A stretch of DNA of 64,000 nucleotides from Candidatus Tisiphia endosymbiont of Nemotelus nigrinus (GCF_964026475.1 NZ_OZ032151.1:682001-746000); one strand, 5' to 3'. Positions 21,209-31,762 are shown, counted from the first letter of the stretch. Numbers and translations are program-made. Notes: generated by a model not told the origin, from the letters alone.

Positions 21209-21605
21209 AATATTTAGTTGTATAATTGTATGCACTATAATTTTTTCTATTTATGGATTGTTTAGAGTTAAAGATCAGGTTATTGCCTTGCATTATCAGC
21301 TTGGTGAGGTTTCAAAACAATTGACTGATGAGAGTGATAGAATTCACGTGTTAAAAGTCGAACAATCATACCTTACTTCTCCTGCTAGACTAAGAAAATT
21401 AGCATCACTTTATTTACAATTAGATACTGTTAAAGTTAAGCAAATGATTAGTGATCCTTTGCTACCTGAGAGTAAGAAATATGCAAAGTATAACGAAGTA
21501 GGTGGTTCATATTTTAGTAAAATCAATGTTAAGTGGCGTTATAAAACAATTGCTAATAAATACATAAAAACTGTTTCAACTAGAAAATCAGAGTATATTC
21601 GATGA
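21186..21605 (+). CDS. ftsL: Cell division protein FtsL
   Basis: FtsL is a single-pass bitopic divisome protein that bridges FtsB/FtsQ and the FtsWI synthase. The protein of up to 139 residues has one N-terminal hydrophobic segment (about 5-25), then a coiled periplasmic region (VIALHYQLGEVSKQL...) and a conserved SPARLRKLA turn. ATG 21186 overlaps the end of rsmH; a second ATG at 21198 is equally possible. Identification rests mainly on position between rsmH and ftsI together with this topology. Confidence 0.85.
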   Translation: MVLHMVVRIFSCIIVCTIIFSIYGLFRVKDQVIALHYQLGEVSKQLTDESDRIHVLKVEQSYLTSPARLRKLASLYLQLDTVKVKQMISDPLLPESKKYAKYNEVGGSYFSKINVKWRYKTIANKYIKTVSTRKSEYIR

Positions 21606-21695
21606 AAGGTGTTCTTTCTGTCTGGGCATATATAGCTAACCAGATTAATATATTTACTATATACGATCCACCCTTTAAACAGTTCGAATGTATAG

Positions 21696-23405
21696 ATGGA
21701 TAATAATATATTTTTATTAGCATTTATAAAAAATACTCTAACTAAAATGAAAAGAAATTTTGGTAATATTATTTTATGGGATATTTGTGCTGACAATACC
21801 AAAATTAGATTATTGATAGTCAGTTTTTGTTTTGCTATGTTGTTCTGTGGATTATCATACCGCTTAATAATTGTTGCAACTAATGGTTATGTTAAGCCGG
21901 AATATCAAGTAAAGAGTAGCAACTTTAGAAAAGAAATAGTAGATCGTAATGGTAATTTATTAGCAGTTAACTTACCCTCTTCCTCATTATTTGTCAATCC
22001 ACAGAAAGTAATCAATCCAGAGCAATGTTTAGAAAAATTATCTAAGATATTACCTAAGATTGATAAAACGAAATTACTTGCAGAGCTAAAAAGTAATAAA
22101 AGTTTCGTATGGGTACAAAGAGATTTATTGCCAAAGGAGCAAGAGGCGATATTAAATTTGGCAATGCCAGGTTTTAGTTTTGAACAAGAACAAAAGAGGA
22201 TATATACTTTTTCCAATTTATTATCACATATTATAGGATATGTGGGTAGGGATTTGGTTGGTCTTGCTGGGCTAGAAAGGAGTTATGATAAATTTCTAAC
22301 TAATTCCGATACTGACCTGATACAACTAGAGCAGCTTAAAAAGCCACTTGAACTATCTATAGATGTAAGATTACAGAGCATCTTAAACGAAGAAATAGAT
22401 AGGACATTAAAGGAATTTAGTGCAGTAGGAGCGGTAGGAATAATTGTCAATCCTAATAATGGTGAGATTTTAGCTATGGTTAGTAAACCTGATTTCAATC
22501 CACATTATCCGAGTAGTGCAAAGCCAGAAGAATTGTTTAATATGGCAAGTCTTGGTATTTATGAGATGGGATCGGTATTTAAAACCTTAACTATGGCAGT
22601 AGGCTTTGATACTGATGCTATAGCAATGAACGATGCTTATGATATTAGCTATATGAGGGTAGGGGGGTTTAATATAAAAGATTATCACCCAAAGCAAGGA
22701 TGGCATAGTGTCCCAGAGATTTTTCTACATTCATCAAATATTGGTGTTAGTCAAATCATGTTAGAAATTGGCAAAAATGATTTCAAAAAATACTTAAAGA
22801 GGTTGGGTCTACTAGATCAGCTTAAAATTGAATTACCAGAGCGAGGCACTCCGTTATTTCCATCTGATAAGAGATGGAGTGATTTGACTAGTGCTGTTAT
22901 GTCATATGGTTATGGTATTTCAATTAGTCCTTTACATTTTATTCAAGCAGTATTGCCGGTAGTAAATGGTGGAATATTATATGATTTAACCTTAATCAAA
23001 AGGCAAGATGAGCGTCTTGTTGGTACGCATATTTTTAGTGAAAAAACATCTAAGCAAATGAGTGAATTATTTCGTTTGGTGGTAAAAGAAGGGACGGGGC
23101 GTAGAGCTGATGTGAAAGGGTATCTTGTTGGTGGAAAGACTGGTACTGCTGAAAAATTAACTGCAGATGGGCATGGCAAAAGAAGATATCTTAAGAATAG
23201 CAGAATGTCATCATTTTTAGGTTTATTACCTGCCTTTAATCCGCAATATGTTATTTTTATAATGTTTGATGAACCTAAAGGGACAAAAGAATCATTTGGT
23301 TTTGCTACTGCCGGCTGGACTGCAGCTCCTACCGTTGGGAGAGTCCTTGAACGAATGGTGTCACTATATGGAATAGAGCCGATTGAAAAAGGCGAAGAAT
23401 TGTGA
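21696..23405 (+). CDS. ftsI: Peptidoglycan transpeptidase FtsI (PBP3)
   Basis: This is the class B penicillin-binding protein that cross-links septal peptidoglycan. The 569-residue product has one N-terminal membrane anchor (about 38-60), a pedestal domain starting RKEIVDRNGNLLAVNL and a transpeptidase domain. The catalytic motifs are intact: SVFK with nucleophile Ser293, SSN (346-348) and KTG (481-483). An internal ATG at codon 18 (MKRNFGN) could be the true start. It closes the mraZ-rsmH-ftsL-ftsI unit; murE/murF are not downstream, so the dcw cluster is split. Confidence 0.96.
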   Translation: MDNNIFLLAFIKNTLTKMKRNFGNIILWDICADNTKIRLLIVSFCFAMLFCGLSYRLIIVATNGYVKPEYQVKSSNFRKEIVDRNGNLLAVNLPSSSLFVNPQKVINPEQCLEKLSKILPKIDKTKLLAELKSNKSFVWVQRDLLPKEQEAILNLAMPGFSFEQEQKRIYTFSNLLSHIIGYVGRDLVGLAGLERSYDKFLTNSDTDLIQLEQLKKPLELSIDVRLQSILNEEIDRTLKEFSAVGAVGIIVNPNNGEILAMVSKPDFNPHYPSSAKPEELFNMASLGIYEMGSVFKTLTMAVGFDTDAIAMNDAYDISYMRVGGFNIKDYHPKQGWHSVPEIFLHSSNIGVSQIMLEIGKNDFKKYLKRLGLLDQLKIELPERGTPLFPSDKRWSDLTSAVMSYGYGISISPLHFIQAVLPVVNGGILYDLTLIKRQDERLVGTHIFSEKTSKQMSELFRLVVKEGTGRRADVKGYLVGGKTGTAEKLTADGHGKRRYLKNSRMSSFLGLLPAFNPQYVIFIMFDEPKGTKESFGFATAGWTAAPTVGRVLERMVSLYGIEPIEKGEEL

Positions 23406-23454
23406 CATAGCTAACCAATATGGGCTATTTTTTAAGCCCCACCCCAATGAATGA

Positions 23455-26091
23455 TTAGGTAGGTGTAGTATGCATATTTATCCAATTATCTCCTACTTTA
23501 GTTTCGACAATAAGTGGAACTGTTAATTTAGGTGAGTTTTCCATAGTAGTTTTAATTAGTTGTGTTGCTAGTTCTACCTCATTAATGGGGGACTCAAAAA
23601 GTAACTCGTCATGGATTTGTAAAATTAGCTTGGTTTTCAATTGTCGCTGTCGCATTTTACGGTCAAGATCAATCATCGCTATCTTTATTAGGTCGGCACT
23701 AGTTCCTTGGATTGGAGCGTTAATTGCTGCCCTCTCGGCAAATTGCTGTAAGGATTGTTTCTTATCATGAATTAGTGGAATAAAGCACTTTCGTCCAAAG
23801 AGGTTCAGGACATAACCATGTTCTTTGGCGTAGTTTTTTGTATATTCCATATATCTCTGAATTTCTGGATATTCTTCGAAATATTTCTTTATATATTCAG
23901 CGGCTTGTGAAGAGCTAATATGTAACTGTTTTGCTAGCCCAAAAGCACTAATACCGTAGATAATGCCAAAATTTATGGCTTTTGCTTTACGTCGATGTTC
24001 GGATGTTAACTCCTCTTTGGTAATTTTAAATATATTACAAGCTGTTTTACTATGAATATCCTCACCATTAACAAAAGCCTGCTGTAAGGATGGTATATCT
24101 GCCATGGCACTTAAGATTCGCAATTCAATTTGTGAGTAGTCAGCTGAAATTAATTTGTGCTTATCTTCTGCAATAAAAGCTTCTCTGATTTTATTACCTT
24201 CTTTCGAGCGAATTGGTACATTTTGTAAGTTGGGTTCTTGAGAACTAAGCCTACCAGTACTAGTTGAAGTTTGTAAAAATGTTGTATGCACTCTATTAGT
24301 TATTGGATTCACCTGAGTAGGTAAGCTATCCGTATAAGTATTTTTTAATTTAGTTAATTGACGCCATTTTAGTAATAAATCAGCAATGTCAAAGCCACTC
24401 TCGCTAATTTTTTCAAGAATTTCTGCACTAGTAGAATATGACTTAGCCTTTGATGACAATTTACCAAAAGGTAATTGCATTTTCTCAAATAACATTTCTC
24501 CAAGCTGTTTTGGTGAGGCGATGTTAAACTTTGTCCCAGTAATGGCAAAAATTTTCTGTTCTAATTGAGTAATTTCATCACCAAATTCATCCGATAGCTG
24601 ATTAAGATATTGGGAATCGATCTTGACCCCGGTTTTTTCCATTTCATCTATTATATAACATAAAGGTAAATCAATCTCTCGATATAGTGTTAAGGCATGG
24701 TTATCTTTTAGTTCTAATAGCAGCTTTTGGTAGTTAGCACTGAAGTTGCTAACCACTTCTGCCACTCTTTCCAAGCTATCCTTCTGTGCCCCATCAAATG
24801 GATTTTTCTGAGGTTTGCCGGCAGAAATCAGATATTGCATTAGTTCAAGATCCTCGCATGAATATACTTCACTATCGACAAAGAATTTTAATAATGATTT
24901 CAGTTTATAAGTGATCTTCTTAATAGACTTGTTTTTTGGCAATTGAAGAATATCAGACATAAACCATTGATTCAGGTAGTTTTGACGAAAATCGTAAGCA
25001 AGTAAGTCAGACATATTGCCAGAAAATTTAGCAATGAATTTAATATTATAACATTTACCGTCAATAGATAAAATTATAGAAGGAGTTTGTCCGGGATAAT
25101 CTAATAGATGAATATTGACGATCCCATGCTCTTCTGCCTTAGTTAGCACAGCATCAAGCTGTTGTTGAGAAGAAATTTCTTGAATTGTAATTTGCTTAGT
25201 AGGTAAAGATTCGTTGGTAATTTGTATTTGGAATAAATTTTCCACCCGCTTGTTTAGAGATTTAAACCCATATTCTGCCAAAAAATCAGAGATTTGCTTA
25301 CTATCAGGTGGGGTATATTGCAATACACTAAAATCTAAATCAATATCAACATTATAATCTAAACTAAATAATTGCCAGGAAATTAATGCTAGCTCTTTTG
25401 AGGAGCTGATTATTTCCCTTTGACGGTCATTAGTGATTTGTCCGAGTGAATTTAATAGCTCTGCTAATGAACCAAACTGTTTAATAAGTGTCGCAGCAGT
25501 TTTAGGACCAATGCTTGGAACGCCTGGTATATTATCGGACTTATCTCCGATTAACGCCATTACTTCCCGGACTTTACTGGGTTCTACACCAAATTTTTCT
25601 ATCACGTCATCTTCGGAAATGTATTTTGCTTTTATGGGATCATACATTTTAGTATGCGAATTAATTAACTGCATTAAATCCTTATCAGAAGAAATAATGA
25701 TAGTATTTTGTTGTAATGCAGAGGCTTTATGGGCTAAAGTTGCGATTATATCATCTGCTTCGTAACCGGCTCTCTCGATTATTGGGAAATTTAGGCTACC
25801 AGCAGCTAGGCGAATAAGTGGTAATTGAGCCTTTAAATCCTCTGGTATAGGTGGTCTATTTGCCTTATATTGCTCATAAATATGGTGACGAAAATTCTTT
25901 CCCCCAGAGTCAAAAACGACAATAGCATGTTCTGGCTTAAAATCGTTCAATAGTTTTAACAACATTGAAGTGAAACCATAAAGCGCCCCGACAGCTAAGC
26001 CATCCGGAGAAGTTAATGGTGGCTGAACATGATATGCTCTGAAGACAAATCCGTAACCATCAATTAGTAATAAAGTATTTTTGTTAGTCAT
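23455..26091 (-). CDS. polA: DNA polymerase I
   Basis: PolA fills gaps and removes primers in replication and repair. The 878 residues comprise an N-terminal 5'-3' exonuclease ([15 protein letters not shown] near residue 6; [10 protein letters not shown] near 165), a middle domain and the family-A polymerase ([14 protein letters not shown] and the QIHDELLFE motif near the end). The middle 3'-5' exonuclease domain lacks the Asp-x-Glu metal site ([11 protein letters not shown] in its place), so proofreading is probably lost. ATG 26091 is chosen. The frame stays open 74 codons further upstream only because it runs through a palindrome. Confidence 0.96.
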   Translation of the reverse strand: MTNKNTLLLIDGYGFVFRAYHVQPPLTSPDGLAVGALYGFTSMLLKLLNDFKPEHAIVVFDSGGKNFRHHIYEQYKANRPPIPEDLKAQLPLIRLAAGSLNFPIIERAGYEADDIIATLAHKASALQQNTIIISSDKDLMQLINSHTKMYDPIKAKYISEDDVIEKFGVEPSKVREVMALIGDKSDNIPGVPSIGPKTAATLIKQFGSLAELLNSLGQITNDRQREIISSSKELALISWQLFSLDYNVDIDLDFSVLQYTPPDSKQISDFLAEYGFKSLNKRVENLFQIQITNESLPTKQITIQEISSQQQLDAVLTKAEEHGIVNIHLLDYPGQTPSIILSIDGKCYNIKFIAKFSGNMSDLLAYDFRQNYLNQWFMSDILQLPKNKSIKKITYKLKSLLKFFVDSEVYSCEDLELMQYLISAGKPQKNPFDGAQKDSLERVAEVVSNFSANYQKLLLELKDNHALTLYREIDLPLCYIIDEMEKTGVKIDSQYLNQLSDEFGDEITQLEQKIFAITGTKFNIASPKQLGEMLFEKMQLPFGKLSSKAKSYSTSAEILEKISESGFDIADLLLKWRQLTKLKNTYTDSLPTQVNPITNRVHTTFLQTSTSTGRLSSQEPNLQNVPIRSKEGNKIREAFIAEDKHKLISADYSQIELRILSAMADIPSLQQAFVNGEDIHSKTACNIFKITKEELTSEHRRKAKAINFGIIYGISAFGLAKQLHISSSQAAEYIKKYFEEYPEIQRYMEYTKNYAKEHGYVLNLFGRKCFIPLIHDKKQSLQQFAERAAINAPIQGTSADLIKIAMIDLDRKMRQRQLKTKLILQIHDELLFESPINEVELATQLIKTTMENSPKLTVPLIVETKVGDNWINMHTTPT

Positions 26092-26232
26092 TTTGTTATT
26101 AGGACAAATTGTTATAACACGTAGTATACAACAATTATAATGTACACTAAGCTTTATTAGTAATTTTTTATAAAAATATTTAATTAATGCAGCTGTAGCT
26201 AACCAGATTAATATTTGTCCATAGTAAGCTGG

Positions 26233-26319
26233 CGTCATTGCGAAACCACGTAGTGGTTGTGGCAATCCATATTTATTAGATTGCTTCGTTGCCGCTAAAG
26301 CGGCTTCTCGCAATGACGT
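26233..26319. repeat. Palindrome, GTCATTGCGAG family, between MFS gene and polA
   Basis: The arms CGTCATTGCGAAACCACG and TCTCGCAATGACG surround GGCAATCCA / GATTGCTTCGTTGCC. It is translated in the spurious upstream extension of polA. Confidence 0.75.
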
Positions 26320-26335
26320 TTGTGGTTGGTATTAC

Positions 26336-27616
26336 TTAAGCTAAAACCCTTTCTTCTACGGACTCGTCTATTGATATTTGAGTTTTTAATCTTCTAGATA
26401 AATACCAAAGACCGATGATCCCGATAAGACAACAAATGGGAATTATAGAAATTGCCGTAATAAAATCATAACGACTATAGATAGGTGTACCAGATTCACT
26501 CAGTAGTCCATCCCAATTATAAGAGATTAAATAACTCATAATTTTGTGAAAGAAATGACCGAAGGACATGATGATACAATTGACTATTGCAACGGCAAGT
26601 CCAACAGATTTTTCCGTAACAAGGTTACCGACAACGGTAAAAATTAGAACTTGGTAACAACAAAAAATTCCTAATAAAAACATTAAAGAACCGGTAGCAA
26701 AGAAATTTAATGAAGGAAAAGATAATAGAATGACAAAAATTATGCTCATTACCAATCCAGTGATTGTTATTACAAAATTAGGTGATTTTACTAAATTAGC
26801 CATAAGTGCAAGCACTGGTCCACCAAAGCACATACCTATATAAACGAATGAAGTAACCAAGTTACTTTCTATATCATTCATTTGATAAATTTGTTTGAAG
26901 AATGGGATGGCCCATAGATCAGCAAAACCTTCCAATGCTCCTACCATTAGAGCATCAAAAAATCCAATTAATAAAATTGTCGGATTGAATAGTAGTTTCC
27001 ATATTGAAGGTTTAGAATTAGGAACAGTATGTGAGTTACTACTTGTATCATCATTTTTTATTACTAAAATAATTAGTCCAATGATAAATCCGACTAGAGC
27101 TAAACTATAAAAAGTTACGTCATAACCAAAATGAGTAAATAATAATTTCATTGGAGTAATACCAAATACTGCTCCAACTAAGCCAAAGGTAAAAGAAAAT
27201 CCCAATATCATAGAATGATATTTTGCTGGAAAATAAGTCCTAGTAATCTTATTTACTGATAAAAAACCAACAGCAGAACCTGCTCCGATCATCAATCTTC
27301 CAATGATTAGCTGATTGAAATTTGAGCTTGCAGTAAAAACTAAAACCCCAAGAGAGGTAACGGAGATAGATATGAATGCAACAATTCTAAAACTAAATTT
27401 ATCTAACATTATGCCGATTGGTATTTGCATTCCGGCATAACCTAAATAATAATATCCAGCAAGTGCACCAAATGCCATGGTATCAATGGTGAATTTTTGG
27501 ATAATTTCTTCTCTAAGAATTCCAGTCGAAAGTCTTAATATAAACTGAAATGCAAAAAATAGGCTGGCAAGAGACCATAATAGAAATGGTTTTTTCAAGG
27601 ATAGAGCTTTATTCAT
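26336..27616 (-). CDS. MFS transporter
   Basis: The 426-residue protein has 12 predicted membrane segments. An N-terminal helix FFAFQFILRLSTGIL is followed by YYYLGYAGMQIPIGIMLDKFSFR (loop 2-3 signature) and RLMIGAGSAVGFLSVNK. This is the organophosphate/hexuronate-like MFS layout common in Rickettsiales. The substrate cannot be inferred. It is co-oriented with polA but separated from it by a palindrome, and is probably an independent gene. Confidence 0.85.
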   Translation of the reverse strand: MNKALSLKKPFLLWSLASLFFAFQFILRLSTGILREEIIQKFTIDTMAFGALAGYYYLGYAGMQIPIGIMLDKFSFRIVAFISISVTSLGVLVFTASSNFNQLIIGRLMIGAGSAVGFLSVNKITRTYFPAKYHSMILGFSFTFGLVGAVFGITPMKLLFTHFGYDVTFYSLALVGFIIGLIILVIKNDDTSSNSHTVPNSKPSIWKLLFNPTILLIGFFDALMVGALEGFADLWAIPFFKQIYQMNDIESNLVTSFVYIGMCFGGPVLALMANLVKSPNFVITITGLVMSIIFVILLSFPSLNFFATGSLMFLLGIFCCYQVLIFTVVGNLVTEKSVGLAVAIVNCIIMSFGHFFHKIMSYLISYNWDGLLSESGTPIYSRYDFITAISIIPICCLIGIIGLWYLSRRLKTQISIDESVEERVLA

Positions 27617-27710
27617 AAAAATTTTAAATTATAATATGTTGTATTTTGAGGCGTTAAATCTATAGTATAGTAGGGTATTTTGTCAAACTTTTATAAAAAT
27701 AGTCTGAATT

Positions 27711-28133
27711 ATGGACCAGTTGGAAGCTTATTCGTTATTATTTATCGATAGTTTAGTAGGTAATTTGGTTCTAAGTTTAGATAGTGAATTCATTGTTCAT
27801 TCTATGAAGGTGTTTGGTGTTTATAATAATTTAATAATAGTTGTGGTAGCAACTATGGCCTCATTAGTTGCTACTAGTATCAATTATTTTCTTGGTATAA
27901 TGTTATTAAGAATTTTTTATTTTTCTAAGAATACTCAGATTCATACTAATCAGCAATTATTATCTCAATTTTTTTTAAAATATAACATATTGATATTTTG
28001 GCTTATGCTAATGCCATTATGGGGAAGATTTATCCCTGTAATTGCCGGCTTTACTAAAATAAATTTTATAAGAGTTTTAGCTATTAGTGGTGTTATTAAA
28101 TTATGCTATTATAGCTATAATATCTATAGCTAA
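27711..28133 (+). CDS. Small DedA/YqaA-like (VTT-domain) membrane protein
   Basis: The 140-residue protein has three to four hydrophobic segments. The C-terminal part reads F-KYNILIFWLMLMPLWGRFIPVIAGF, which matches the VTT/DedA pattern of a re-entrant helix with a conserved Arg and Pro (GRFIP) and a following AG motif. DedA-like proteins are linked to lipid transport across the membrane. It is shorter than typical DedA (about 200 residues) and closer to the YqaA group. The stop lies at the edge of the next palindrome. Confidence 0.6.
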   Translation: MDQLEAYSLLFIDSLVGNLVLSLDSEFIVHSMKVFGVYNNLIIVVVATMASLVATSINYFLGIMLLRIFYFSKNTQIHTNQQLLSQFFLKYNILIFWLMLMPLWGRFIPVIAGFTKINFIRVLAISGVIKLCYYSYNIYS

Positions 28134-28142
28134 CCCGATACT

Positions 28143-28240
28143 CCGTCATTGCGAGGAGGCACGAGCCGACGAAGCAATCCATTTCTAATCATTTTTGTGG
28201 ATTGCTTCGTTGCTACTAAAGTAGCCCCTCGCAATGACAG
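28143..28240. repeat. Palindrome, GTCATTGCGAG family
   Basis: The arms CGTCATTGCGAGGAGGC and CCCCTCGCAATGAC enclose GACGAAGCAATCCA / TGGATTGCTTCGTTGC. Confidence 0.8.
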
Positions 28241-28263
28241 AGTAATACCAATCTAGTTAGCTA

Positions 28264-28389
28264 TATACTCAAATGATTTAAAGAATTGTTTTTTGAAAAT
28301 ATCAGGGACTCGTATACTCACGTACTATAGTACGCTGCGTGTACTCGCCCCTCATTTTCAAATCCAATTCTTCAAATCATTTGAGTATA
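28264..28389. repeat. 126-bp palindrome with TATACTCAAATGATTT ends
   Basis: The arms TATACTCAAATGATTTAAAG and CTTCAAATCATTTGAGTATA surround an apex ACGTACTATAGTACG. A diverged relative lies at about 33165-33278. The open frame upstream of addB ATG 28414 is due to this repeat. Confidence 0.75.
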
Positions 28390-28413
28390 CCTAATCGAAA
28401 TAAAGGTAATTTA

Positions 28414-31400
28414 ATGAATCTCTATAGAATTAACCCATCTTCATCGTTTTTAGATATATTAGCTGATTTTATTTTAGATAATTTCAGTAAGAAGAATTTT
28501 GTTGGCAATCTTAAAGTTATATTGCCGAGTGGTTTTGCTTGTTGGAAATTACAAAATATTTTGATTAACAAACAGAATATTGCGATTTTGCCGAATATTA
28601 TCCCTTTATCTAATATTATGGCTGAAGGTGCAGAAGTCTTTGCTATTGCATCAGAAAATTTACAGCCTATAACGTTGTTGCAAGAAAGAATTATTCTAGC
28701 AGAAATCATTCATAGTTACCGTGAGTCACAATTCAGCATAACACAATCTTTGCAATTTTGTTCAACAATAGCCGAGTTATTTTATCAACTAGCTTGTAAT
28801 AATTTATCGATAGACTCTGTAAACGAAATAGAAAAAATCAATGCATCGCAACATTGGAGTGTTATTTATCAATTTCTTAAATACACCCATTCCGAATGGC
28901 AAAAAAAGATAAAATTGTTAAGATTACTAGATCGGGTAAATTATCAAATAACTATGATGGATGCAGAGATAGCAAGGCTGAGAAGAGCTGGGACTAGTTT
29001 AATAGTAGCCGGTATAGTAGGGGATAATCCCATATTATGGAATTTTTTGAAGAATGTTGCTAATTCGCCTGATGGTTTTATAGTTTTGCCGCCTATAGCT
29101 AACCCGACTAGCATTACTCCTAATTTACAGGAGTCATTGCGAGTAGCCACTTCAGTGGCGACGAAGCAATCTAGAGAAGTGATTAGAGATGGATTGCTTC
29201 GTCGGCTCACGCCTTCTCGCAATGACGAAAATTTGTTTAGTAATTTGGCAGATTCTATTAGACCTCTTTTGAAACTCGCTTATGCTGAGGGATTTGAAGG
29301 AGACGCGGAACGCAGAACCGCAGCGTACTCTAATATACGTGAGGATTCGAGTACCGCATCGACGTACAAATCACCAGCAGAAGTAGAGTTTCAAAAGAGG
29401 TATATTGGTAATCCTGAAGAAGATTGCTTATATAATTTTAAAAAATTACTGACCATTCTCAATAAAAATTTATTGGATTTCCAACTTTTGGGTAACCATC
29501 AGTCAGATCATTTGATTTTCGATAAGATAATTTTTGACGATATTGATGAATCTCAACAATTAGCTATAGATCATATAAAATATTTTGAACTTGAAGATAT
29601 TTTTCAAGAGGCAGAGCAAATAAGCCGAACTTGCCAACAATATAGTGATAAGAAAATAGCTATTATTGTTAATAATCAAACAACCAAGAATTTTTATTGT
29701 AATTTTTTAACCAAATATTCCTTAGAATTTCAAGATTTACTAGGTGATAATTTATCAGAAACACTGGTTAGTTCTCTAATTATTTCTGTTAGTGAAATAT
29801 TATGTAATGATTTTGATATAAAAAAGTTATTTTTACTATTAAAGAATCCTTTGATTAACTGTAAATTAGTTGAAAGATTAGAGCTTTTAATGAGCGGCAA
29901 AAACCGTTTTATCCGGCAACCCGATCAAATGCTGTCTTTAGTAGAAAAAACCAATGATAGTGCATTAATAAAGTGGGGTAAGAAACTAATAGACTTACTT
30001 TATACCAATAGTGGTAATAATTTTGTTAAAATACTAAAATCCTCGATTAGCATTGCGGAGAAACTTTACCGAGATATTTGGCATGAACAGTCAGCTGCTG
30101 AATTATCAAATTTTCTATCGGAGTTAATAAAGACTAATTGTAATTTAACATTAGACAATAAAAAAGATTTTCCAAGGTTATTGAAGGGCTTAATGTCTAG
30201 TTGTAAGTATTTTGCCCATCAAAATTATTCTAAAAATATAATCATTGGTAAAGCTGAAGATTTAATGTTACTTAAATTTGATCTAGTAATTTTAACCGAC
30301 TTTAATCAAGGATGCTGGTCGTCATCATCATCTATTAGCCAATGGATTAATGAGCAAACACTAAAAAAATTGCACATGGTTATTGGAGCTTCTATAGATC
30401 AATATTATTTCTATTTATTTCTGCATAATACCCAAGTAATAATTACTAGAGCAAAAAGACAAGATGGTAAATCTAGTTTATTACCATCGAATTTATTACT
30501 AAAATTACAATTTATTTTACAACAAAGTCTGATTTCAGAAAATTATTTAACATATTTATCAGAAAGTGACTTATCGTCATTGCAAGGAGCTACTCTAGTA
30601 GATCCTCGCAATGATGCCAATTTACTTAGTTATGTCAGTAGCCCAATTTTTCCCGAAACAATATCAGTTACTGATATAGAAATGTTAGTACGGAATCCTT
30701 ATAGTTTCTATGCCAAGAAGATTTTGAACGTCAGAAGTAGAGATATGATAGGGCATGAGCCTAAAATATCTGAATTTGGTAGTTTTGTTCATAAGGTTTT
30801 AGAACAATATTCAAAAAATTATAATAAGTTAGAAAATAACAAAGTTGGCTTAATATTGGATATTAGTAATAATATTTTACAGAATACTATTTTGCCAACC
30901 TATACGCAAAAAATTTGGCAAATAAAATTTGTGCCTATTGCTGAGTCTTTTATTGAGTTTGATGAACAACGTAGAAATGATTGCAAATATATTTATTCTG
31001 AAAGTAGAGGAGAAATTTCATTGAATATTGGTGGGCAGAAATTAACAATAATTGGAGTAGCTGATAGAATTGAGATAGATGAGTTTGGGGCAGCTGTCAT
31101 TATCGATTATAAGACTGGTAGTTTGCCGAGTAGAAAAGATGTGGAAACTGGATTATCCCCGCAGCTAATAATTGAGGCGTTAATGTTACAAGAAGGTGGT
31201 TTTGGTATAGAAGTTCATAATGTTAAACAGGCCGTTTATGTAAAAATTTCTAGCTCGAAGCCAATAATCCAAACTTTGGAGATAGAGTTCACTAGAGAAG
31301 AGTTGGCTCGTCATAAACAAGGTATGATGCGATTACTGGAATATTACATAACCAATAAAAGCTTTTCATATGATATTGACTTACTCAAGCATGATGACTG

Positions 31401-31440
31401 TGCTTACTTGGCGAGGAGAGGTAATTCCTGTGTTTCTTAA
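28414..31440 (+). CDS. addB: AddB-like subunit of the AddAB double-strand break repair helicase-nuclease
   Basis: AddB acts with AddA in end resection of double-strand breaks. The 1008-residue product ends in a PD-(D/E)XK nuclease domain: SEFGSFVHKVLEQY, then IIDYKTGSLPS with the catalytic Asp/Lys, and QLIIEALMLQEGGF. ATG 28414 has AAAGG upstream; the frame before it is palindrome sequence. Three palindromes lie in frame inside the coding region: 29133-29226 (GTCATTGCGAG family), 29261-29402 (GAAGGAGAC family) and a short one at 30573-30614. They add about 80 odd residues between the N-terminal and middle parts. addA lies 5.8 kb downstream. Confidence 0.88.
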   Translation: MNLYRINPSSSFLDILADFILDNFSKKNFVGNLKVILPSGFACWKLQNILINKQNIAILPNIIPLSNIMAEGAEVFAIASENLQPITLLQERIILAEIIHSYRESQFSITQSLQFCSTIAELFYQLACNNLSIDSVNEIEKINASQHWSVIYQFLKYTHSEWQKKIKLLRLLDRVNYQITMMDAEIARLRRAGTSLIVAGIVGDNPILWNFLKNVANSPDGFIVLPPIANPTSITPNLQESLRVATSVATKQSREVIRDGLLRRLTPSRNDENLFSNLADSIRPLLKLAYAEGFEGDAERRTAAYSNIREDSSTASTYKSPAEVEFQKRYIGNPEEDCLYNFKKLLTILNKNLLDFQLLGNHQSDHLIFDKIIFDDIDESQQLAIDHIKYFELEDIFQEAEQISRTCQQYSDKKIAIIVNNQTTKNFYCNFLTKYSLEFQDLLGDNLSETLVSSLIISVSEILCNDFDIKKLFLLLKNPLINCKLVERLELLMSGKNRFIRQPDQMLSLVEKTNDSALIKWGKKLIDLLYTNSGNNFVKILKSSISIAEKLYRDIWHEQSAAELSNFLSELIKTNCNLTLDNKKDFPRLLKGLMSSCKYFAHQNYSKNIIIGKAEDLMLLKFDLVILTDFNQGCWSSSSSISQWINEQTLKKLHMVIGASIDQYYFYLFLHNTQVIITRAKRQDGKSSLLPSNLLLKLQFILQQSLISENYLTYLSESDLSSLQGATLVDPRNDANLLSYVSSPIFPETISVTDIEMLVRNPYSFYAKKILNVRSRDMIGHEPKISEFGSFVHKVLEQYSKNYNKLENNKVGLILDISNNILQNTILPTYTQKIWQIKFVPIAESFIEFDEQRRNDCKYIYSESRGEISLNIGGQKLTIIGVADRIEIDEFGAAVIIDYKTGSLPSRKDVETGLSPQLIIEALMLQEGGFGIEVHNVKQAVYVKISSSKPIIQTLEIEFTREELARHKQGMMRLLEYYITNKSFSYDIDLLKHDDCAYLARRGNSCVS
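29133..29226. repeat. Palindrome inside addB, GTCATTGCGAG family
   Basis: The arms GTCATTGCGAGTAGCCACTT and TCTCGCAATGAC enclose GACGAAGCAATCTA / TGGATTGCTTCGTC. It is read in frame as SLRVATSVATKQS... onward, with no stop codon, so the host gene stays open. Confidence 0.8.
29261..29402. repeat. Palindrome inside addB, GAAGGAGAC family
   Basis: The outer arms ACCTCTTTTGAAACTCGCTT and AGTAGAGTTTCAAAAGAGGT and the interior GAAGGAGACGCGGAACGCAG match the element at 8858-9002. It is translated in frame as GFEGDAERRTAAYS... without stops. Confidence 0.8.
30573..30614. repeat. Short palindrome inside addB
   Basis: CGTCATTGCAAGGAGCTACT and GTAGATCCTCGCAATGATG form a 42-bp hairpin, an internally deleted GTCATTGCGAG element, read in frame as SSLQGATLVDPRND. 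Confidence 0.65.
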
Positions 31441-31485
31441 ATAGTTTATAATGGATGGGTTATAGCTAACCAAGGATAGGAGACT

Positions 31486-31543
31486 GTCGGAGATAACTAA
31501 TTAACCTGAGTTCGATGTAACAAGTTACATCGAACTCAGGGGT
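31486..31543. repeat. Perfect hairpin CCTGAGTTCGATGTAAC
   Basis: CCTGAGTTCGATGTAAC is followed directly by its complement GTTACATCGAACTCAGG. The same hairpin recurs at 33288-33323, with a diverged form at 33068-33112. Its place after addB suggests it could also serve as a terminator-like structure. Confidence 0.7.
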
Positions 31544-31583
31544 GTATATAGAAACAATCAGGCTTAAAGCGGTTTGGCACCTA

Positions 31584-31762
31584 ACCCGGATATTGCATGA
31601 AGGTATCAATATTTATCTCTGAACCCATTGTAATATAAAGAGTTTAGAAGAATTGCACAAAAATACAAATTGTATATTTAAAATTTTATATATTTTAGCC
31701 TGTAGCCCTCATGAGACAAGGGCTAGCACAATTGGTTCATTTCTATCATGCAATATCCGGGT
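31584..31762. repeat. MITE copy B
   Basis: This is an almost identical copy of the 4465-4643 element, with ends ACCCGGATATTGCATGA / TCATGCAATATCCGGG and TA flanks, in the addB-murA gap. Confidence 0.75.

Noticed and set aside
26092..26313. 74-codon N-terminal extension of polA
   Set aside because: The extension is translated palindrome plus intergenic sequence; the conserved protein begins at [14 protein letters not shown].
28339..28413. 25-codon N-terminal extension of addB
   Set aside because: It reads through the 126-bp palindrome, and ATG 28414 has its own AAAGG.
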